A stretch of 64,000 nucleotides of DNA from Butyrivibrio sp. Its GTDB lineage: Bacteria; Bacillota; Clostridia; Lachnospirales; Lachnospiraceae. The stretch spans positions 1 to 64,000 of the forward strand of contig SVGB01000010.1 in the NCBI GenBank assembly GCA_015056565.1, in the 5' to 3' direction. Of the stretch, positions 58,644-64,000 are shown piece after piece. The translations under genes and the position numbers were made by a program. The notes below the pieces were generated by a model. The model had not been told where the DNA came from, did not search any database, and worked only from the letters and a program-made list of their open reading frames with translations. Position 1 is the stretch's first letter. Each line of letters opens with the position of its first letter.

Positions 58644-59479
58644 TTCAGTATCCTCCTGACCATTTTTTCTGCGTCGTCTACGGTAAGAGTAACTTCTCCG
58701 TCATATATCTTTTCACTGATAAGCTGCGCGGAAAGCTCTGTAACTCTTGGGACGTTGATTCCCAGGCCCTTGAAGGTATCTATGGAAGCTGCCATATCCC
58801 CCGGCGTTCCGTAAAATGCGATCTTTCCCTTATCAAGAACCATCATATGTTTAACATACTCGCAAAGGAGCATGATCTTTTGCTCGACAATTATTACTGT
58901 GATACCTTTTTCTCTGTTAAGATCTGTCAGTATCTTAAATATCTCTTTGCTGCTCTCAGGGTCAAGTTCACCTGTGGGCTCGTCAAGAACAATCACTTCA
59001 GGTTCAAGGGCAAGAATTGATGCTATGGCAACCTTCTGTTTCTGCCCGCCTGAAAGGCCCTCTATCTCCCTGTCCCGCAGGTCCTCTATTCCAAGATCCT
59101 TAAGGACTCTGTCCACGCGCTTTGCTATCTCTTCATGAGGAACTCCAAAATTCTCAAGGCCAAAGAGTATCTCATCCTCCACCACAGATGCCACCATCTG
59201 GGAATCTATGTCCTGGAAAACCTGACCCACTTTCCTTGCAAAATCTTCCGCAGGGTGCTCTGCTGTATCCACACCATCTACAGTAACTGCTCCGTAGAAG
59301 TCCCCCTTGATCTTCTGGGGGATTATTCCGCTCAGTGCAAAAGTAAACGTAGTTTTACCGGCACCTGAAGTGCCGGTAATTCCTACGAAGTCTCCATCTG
59401 CTATTTCAATATTGATACCATCAAGGGCAGCGCTCTTGCCGCCCTGATATACAAATCCTAAATTCTTAACTGAAATCAT
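58640..59479 (-). CDS. ECF transporter ATP-binding protein
   Basis: GTSGAGKTTFTFALSG, LSGGQKQKVAIASILA, VIVLDEPTGELDPE. Confidence 0.93.
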   Translation of the reverse strand: MISVKNLGFVYQGGKSAALDGINIEIADGDFVGITGTSGAGKTTFTFALSGIIPQKIKGDFYGAVTVDGVDTAEHPAEDFARKVGQVFQDIDSQMVASVVEDEILFGLENFGVPHEEIAKRVDRVLKDLGIEDLRDREIEGLSGGQKQKVAIASILALEPEVIVLDEPTGELDPESSKEIFKILTDLNREKGITVIIVEQKIMLLCEYVKHMMVLDKGKIAFYGTPGDMAASIDTFKGLGINVPRVTELSAQLISEKIYDGEVTLTVDDAEKMVRRILK

Positions 59480-60036
59480 TAGTCTTCTTTGTTCCCCATA
59501 ACTTTGTTAACTGGAATGCTAAGTACTGTAACGATGACCATATTAAGGAGCGCTGTCACAATAGTTACGATTGACATGCTCGCAAACTGTGCTCCAGGCA
59601 TTGGCTTGGCATATGTGAGTGCTGCAAGTCCAACGAATGCAAATCCTGAAACCAGGGTTGCAAGGAATGTGCAGACAACTGGCTTAACATACTTAGGAAT
59701 AACAAGCCTTATAAGAAGGCACATTGCAATTGCTCCCAGAGTCTCAGAGCCAAGTCCAAGCCATGGCATTGATGTTCCGATCTGTGAGATTGCTCCTGAA
59801 ATAAGTCCGATGGCTGCTGCCTCTTTAAGGTTTGGCTTGATGATAAGAATAGCCAGGCAGTATGTTGCGATAAGGAAATTGGGATGCATGTTGCCAAGGG
59901 CAATGACCCCTGCAAACATTCTAAGAACAATGCCCACTGCCATCATGACTCCCACAAGGATAAGGTTTCTGGTGTTAGCAAGGCCCTTCTTCTCCTCGAC
60001 TACTACTTCTCTTCTTTCTGTGCTCTGTACGTCCAT
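59479..60036 (-). CDS. ECF transporter S component, TrpP-like (probable tryptophan specificity)
   Basis: Small membrane protein of TrpP type (NLILVGVMMAVGIVLRMF..MHPNFLIATYCLAILI), in operon with ECF module, T-box leader upstream. Confidence 0.75.
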   Translation of the reverse strand: MDVQSTERREVVVEEKKGLANTRNLILVGVMMAVGIVLRMFAGVIALGNMHPNFLIATYCLAILIIKPNLKEAAAIGLISGAISQIGTSMPWLGLGSETLGAIAMCLLIRLVIPKYVKPVVCTFLATLVSGFAFVGLAALTYAKPMPGAQFASMSIVTIVTALLNMVIVTVLSIPVNKVMGNKED

Positions 60037-60125
60037 TTCTTGTCCTCCTTGCCGGTTTTCGGCGCATAATAGTGTAGTTTAGGGACAGTTGTCTAATTGC
60101 ATAAGAGCTTTTTACGAAATAAAAA

Positions 60126-60390
60126 ACTCCTGTCCCTGTATGAAGTTTCATACAAGGACAGGAGTAAGATCATCCTGCGGTGCCACCTTGTTTATCGGTA
60201 AAACCGATCCCTCATGAGAAAGCTACCACTTCCTCTACTCTGTAACGGGAGTTCCCGTCGAATACTACTCTGGCTATTACCATTTTGCTTCGCCCTCAAA
60301 AGCCCATTCCTTCACTCATCCACTGCAGCCTCTCACCACCGGCCACTCTCTGTGAGCTTCATAAATGAAGTACTCCTCTTTCTCATTGGT
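60126..60390 (-). ncRNA. T-box leader, probably tRNA-Trp responsive
   Basis: Minus strand T-box AAGGTGGCACCGC (60189-60177); stem III GACGGGAACTCCCGTTAC; terminator ACTCCTGTCC..GGACAGGAGTTTTTT (60165-60126 plus T-run); promoter TTGACG-N18-TACAAT (60427-60398). Confidence 0.92.
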
Positions 60391-60461
60391 TTAGCAAATT
60401 GTAGCACTAAAGTGTCAAAATCGTCAACATAAATTTTCTAACGTGATTTCAAACATCAAGA

Positions 60462-61073
60462 TTATTTCTCAGCGCTGTCTGAAACTATCTCTCCTGTGGT
60501 CTCAACAGCCTCTGCGTCCCTAAGTTCCCTCTTAACGGCTCTTTCAAGCTTGCCAAGCCTTGATATGGTCCAGAGGTTTGATACTCCGTCGTACATAAGG
60601 AACCCGCCTATGAATTTTACCAGCAGCTCTTTTGCCACTGATGAATAGAACAAAAGAAATGCTCCAAGGCCTACGGTGATGATGGCAAGAATAAGGGATA
60701 CCCACCAATAGCCATATTTATATCTGACAAGAGAAATTGTCTGCCACAGATTCATAAGGCCGCTAAGGAAAATGAACACGCCAAACAGCTTGGGAATAAG
60801 GTCTGTAAAGGTGTCAGGTTTTAGAAAGATCCACACGCCTATAACTGCAACCACAACTCCCAGGGCAAAACCTCCGCTCATGGCGATGGTCCTCTCCTTG
60901 TGCACACAATAGCTGATGATCATCACAGCACCTGCCAGTATCAGGAGGATAGCCAGAGCCCTTGCCATAATCACAAGGCTTGCATTGCTCCAGAAAATAA
61001 GCACTCCGCCGATAACGATCATGATCAGAGCTTCAATTATATGATTCCATTTAAGAGACTTTAGTTTTTCCAT
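60462..61073 (-). CDS. DUF308/HdeD-like membrane protein
   Basis: Six short TM segments in paired repeats; GVLIFWSNASLVIMARALAILLILAGAVMI. Confidence 0.75.
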   Translation of the reverse strand: MEKLKSLKWNHIIEALIMIVIGGVLIFWSNASLVIMARALAILLILAGAVMIISYCVHKERTIAMSGGFALGVVVAVIGVWIFLKPDTFTDLIPKLFGVFIFLSGLMNLWQTISLVRYKYGYWWVSLILAIITVGLGAFLLFYSSVAKELLVKFIGGFLMYDGVSNLWTISRLGKLERAVKRELRDAEAVETTGEIVSDSAEK

Positions 61074-61191
61074 AATACGTCACCTCCAAAAGAAGTTATC
61101 ACTATAATGATAACACATTATTTACCGGCAGGGGCGCGTTTTAAGACCATTTATGTTATACTTAATTGCAACATTAACACGGAGAATAATT

Positions 61192-61818
61192 ATGGTTATA
61201 AAGAACGTAAATCTTGAGACAGTTTGTGGAATAACAAGTAAGCTCCCGGAGAACGAACATCCCGAGTTTGCTTTTGCAGGTAAGAGTAACGTGGGCAAGA
61301 GTTCACTGATCAACGGTATCATGAACCGCAAGAACTATGCCAGAACATCACAGGAGCCAGGCAAGACACAGACTATCAACTACTACAACATAAACAATGA
61401 ATTCTATCTGGTGGACCTTCCAGGCTATGGCTTTGCAAGAGTTCCGGAGAAGGTGAAGGCTCAGTGGGGCAAGATGGTTGAAAATTATCTTCACACCTCC
61501 AAGCAGCTCCTTAGGGTATTTCTTTTGATCGATATCCGTCACGAGCCCTCAGCCAATGACGTTCAGATGTATCAGTGGATCGTGCATCAGGGCTTCCAGC
61601 CTGTGATCATCGCCACCAAGTCTGACAAGATAAAAAAGAGCCAGCATGAAAAGCACCTTAACATGCTTCGCCAGACTCTTGGACTTCCTGATGATGTTAG
61701 GATCTTCCCATACTCAGCTCTGTCCAAAGACGGAAGGGATGATATCTATGATTTCATGGATGGACTTCTTGCAGAGGCAAATGGCAGTGGTGATGGGGAA
61801 ACCGCTGATCAGACCTGA
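61192..61818 (+). CDS. engB: Ribosome biogenesis GTP-binding protein YihA/YsxC/EngB
   Basis: FAGKSNVGKSSLINGIMNRKNYARTSQEPGKTQTINYYNIN; start after GGAG. Confidence 0.95.
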   Translation: MVIKNVNLETVCGITSKLPENEHPEFAFAGKSNVGKSSLINGIMNRKNYARTSQEPGKTQTINYYNINNEFYLVDLPGYGFARVPEKVKAQWGKMVENYLHTSKQLLRVFLLIDIRHEPSANDVQMYQWIVHQGFQPVIIATKSDKIKKSQHEKHLNMLRQTLGLPDDVRIFPYSALSKDGRDDIYDFMDGLLAEANGSGDGETADQT

Positions 61819-61892
61819 TCATCCTATGGTAACTGATCTACAGATCAGTTCTAGTAACAGAAAACAGCTATGTCAGTCAGAAAGGAATGTGT

Positions 61893-62375
61893 ATGAAAAA
61901 GTTTGATAACAACAAGAAAACGGGGATTATTTTTGGAGCGGTAATTGCAGCGCTGGCTCTGTCTGCAGTTCTCATCGCAGGACTACTCATTGAGTCAGGC
62001 CGCATAAGAAAGTTTAAGGTTGACGTATTTGTATTATGTAACGAGTCAGATATCTGCGTAGCTAATGGACCAGATGGTACAGTGAAGGTCCATCAGGATA
62101 ACCTGCCAGCTATCTATAATATTCTTCAGAAGTCTCATGGCAAGACAAAAGCAGAAACTAAAGAGCCTTCAAATTCAATTTCTCTTGAATTCAAGTGCCA
62201 CGATGAACAGTGGACTATGACAATTGATGAGATAGATGCTGAGGTTTTAAGGATCGGCTTATCAGGTCCCGAAGAAAAAGAAATGTACTTTACCAATAAA
62301 GGTTCCTTTGGAGAATACGCCCAGGCAGTATCGTTAAAGGGCTACAACACACCAAATAAAGCAATTGGAAGATAA
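61893..62375 (+). CDS. Hypothetical membrane-anchored protein
   Basis: N-terminal TM segment (GIIFGAVIAALALSAVLIAGLLI); SD AGAAAGGA. Confidence 0.6.
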   Translation: MKKFDNNKKTGIIFGAVIAALALSAVLIAGLLIESGRIRKFKVDVFVLCNESDICVANGPDGTVKVHQDNLPAIYNILQKSHGKTKAETKEPSNSISLEFKCHDEQWTMTIDEIDAEVLRIGLSGPEEKEMYFTNKGSFGEYAQAVSLKGYNTPNKAIGR

Positions 62376-62432
62376 CTCCATAGCGACAAACAAATAGCGG
62401 AGCCCAAGGCTCCGCTTAAATTTTGCTCATAT

Positions 62433-63701
62433 TTACTTTGCTGGTTTTAATTTCTTTTGCTCTTTGCCCCTTACAATAAGTGGCTGGCTGGTTCCCTCAA
62501 CGCAGGCCTCTGTGATGACGCACTCATTGATGGAATCATCAGATGGGATCTCGTACATGACATCCATCATAGCCTTCTCCATAATGGAGCGAAGGCCTCT
62601 GGCTCCAGTCTCTCTCTCGTAAGCCATGGCAGCAATCTTATCAACTGCCTCATTCTCAAATGTAAGCTTTACATCGTCGAAATCAAACAGCTTCTGGTAC
62701 TGCTTAACAAGAGCGTTTCTTGGCTCTGTAAGGATGCGGACCAGCGCCTCTTTTGAAAGACCCTCAAGAGTTACTGTGATAGGTACACGACCTACAAACT
62801 CTGGAATAAGTCCGAACTTAACAAGATCCTGAGGTGTAACCTCTTTGAGGACCTCTCCGATCTCACGCTCTGACTTGTCAGCAATCTCAGCGTTGAAGCC
62901 GATGGAGTTTCGGTCAAGTCTTGCCTCTACGATCTTATCAAGGCCATCAAAAGCTCCGCCGCAGATAAACAGGATATTGCTGGTGTCGATCTGGATAAGC
63001 TCCTGATGTGGGTGCTTTCTTCCGCCCTGAGGAGGAACAGATGCAACAGTTCCCTCTACGATCTTAAGAAGTGCCTGCTGAACACCTTCACCTGATACGT
63101 CTCTGGTGATTGATACGTTTTCACTCTTTTTAGTGATCTTGTCGATCTCATCGATATAAACGATACCGTACTGAGCTCTCTCAATATCGTAATCAGCATT
63201 CTGAATAAGCTTTAAAAGAATGTTCTCAACATCCTCACCTACATAGCCTGCCTCTGTAAGAGTTGTGGCATCTGCAATGGCGAAAGGAACGTTGATGATC
63301 TTGGCCAGGGTCTGAGCAAGGTATGTCTTACCTGAACCAGTTGGTCCTATCATGATGATATTGGACTTCTGAAGCTCTACTTCATTCTTATCATCACTCT
63401 TTGGAGCAAGTACTCTCTTGTAATGGTTGTAAACTGATACAGCAAGAACCTTTTTTGCCTCTTCCTGTCCAATTACATACTCATCAAGGAAGTTCCTGAT
63501 CTCAACGGGCTTTAAAAGATTGATCTCCTGTCCCTTGGCAGCTACAGGCTCATCTTCAAACTCTTCCTCGATGATATCTGCGCAGATGTCTACACACTCA
63601 TCGCAAATATAAACTCCAGCAGGACCTGCTATAAGTTTTTTAACCTGATCCTGTGTCTTATTACAAAAAGAGCACCTGATCTCTCCGGAATTTTTTGCCA
63701 T
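62433..63701 (-). CDS. clpX: ATP-dependent Clp protease ATP-binding subunit ClpX
   Basis: N-terminal C4 zinc finger ([19 protein letters not shown]), [15 protein letters not shown]. Confidence 0.97.
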   Translation of the reverse strand: MAKNSGEIRCSFCNKTQDQVKKLIAGPAGVYICDECVDICADIIEEEFEDEPVAAKGQEINLLKPVEIRNFLDEYVIGQEEAKKVLAVSVYNHYKRVLAPKSDDKNEVELQKSNIIMIGPTGSGKTYLAQTLAKIINVPFAIADATTLTEAGYVGEDVENILLKLIQNADYDIERAQYGIVYIDEIDKITKKSENVSITRDVSGEGVQQALLKIVEGTVASVPPQGGRKHPHQELIQIDTSNILFICGGAFDGLDKIVEARLDRNSIGFNAEIADKSEREIGEVLKEVTPQDLVKFGLIPEFVGRVPITVTLEGLSKEALVRILTEPRNALVKQYQKLFDFDDVKLTFENEAVDKIAAMAYERETGARGLRSIMEKAMMDVMYEIPSDDSINECVITEACVEGTSQPLIVRGKEQKKLKPAK

Positions 63702-63719
63702 CTTTTCTCCTTAAACTTC

Positions 63720-64000
63720 TTATTTATCCTCTTTTTCCCTTGGACGATTCTCAACGATTGAATCAATAAGTCCATAGTCAAGAGCTTCCTGAGCGCTCAT
63801 CCAGTTGTCACGCTCTGTATCTGCGCAAACCTGCTCATAAGGCTTACCTGTGTTCTCAGCAAGCATGCGATTGAGTTTCTCTTTTGTCTTAAGGATATGC
63901 TTTGCTGCGATCTCGATTTCAGTAGCCTGTCCCTGTGTTCCGCCAAGTGGCTGATGGATCATGATCTCTGCATTAGGAAGAGCCATTCTCTTGCCCTTAG
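63720..64000 (-). CDS. clpP: ATP-dependent Clp protease proteolytic subunit ClpP (5' truncated by window end)
   Basis: [33 protein letters not shown]...[18 protein letters not shown]; adjacent to clpX. Confidence 0.93.
   Translation of the reverse strand, partial: KGKRMALPNAEIMIHQPLGGTQGQATEIEIAAKHILKTKEKLNRMLAENTGKPYEQVCADTERDNWMSAQEALDYGLIDSIVENRPREKEDK

Noticed and set aside
59489-60082. 197-aa plus-strand ORF
   Set aside because: Antisense to the S component and runs into its leader.
1-64000. tRNA or rRNA genes
   Set aside because: None recognised on either strand by eye; a tRNAscan/Infernal run would be needed to exclude them.

Overview
The window is chromosomal DNA from a Firmicute. 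Gene content and style suggest a Lachnospiraceae/Butyrivibrio-like bacterium (inference only). Housekeeping genes include leuS, fbp (class III), nth, helD-like, clpB, engB, clpX and a truncated clpP. There are two AraC/ABC-transporter/glycosidase loci that look dedicated to rhamnogalacturonan/pectin oligosaccharides (about 30.7-42.4 kb and 47.4-55.3 kb). There is also a chemotaxis/c-di-GMP cluster (two MCPs, HD-GYP, a GEMM-I-like riboswitch, and a LacI-type sensor fused to GGDEF) and a T-box-controlled ECF transporter. Strongest candidates for something new: (1) a compact leader upstream of a BmrCD-type heterodimeric ABC exporter, with a consensus promoter, perfect SD, 24-codon ORF, an antiterminator segment matching the terminator arm at 13/16 positions, and two tandem terminators; (2) a stand-alone intein-like Hint ORF with 6-aa and 11-aa flanks, overlapping an HD-GYP gene by ATGA; (3) a 69-aa protein with two FliM-N-like motifs joined by a low-complexity linker; (4) multi-layer nested REP-like palindromes built on GACACGGGGACGGTTC. 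No tRNA, rRNA, CRISPR array or intact transposase was recognised.
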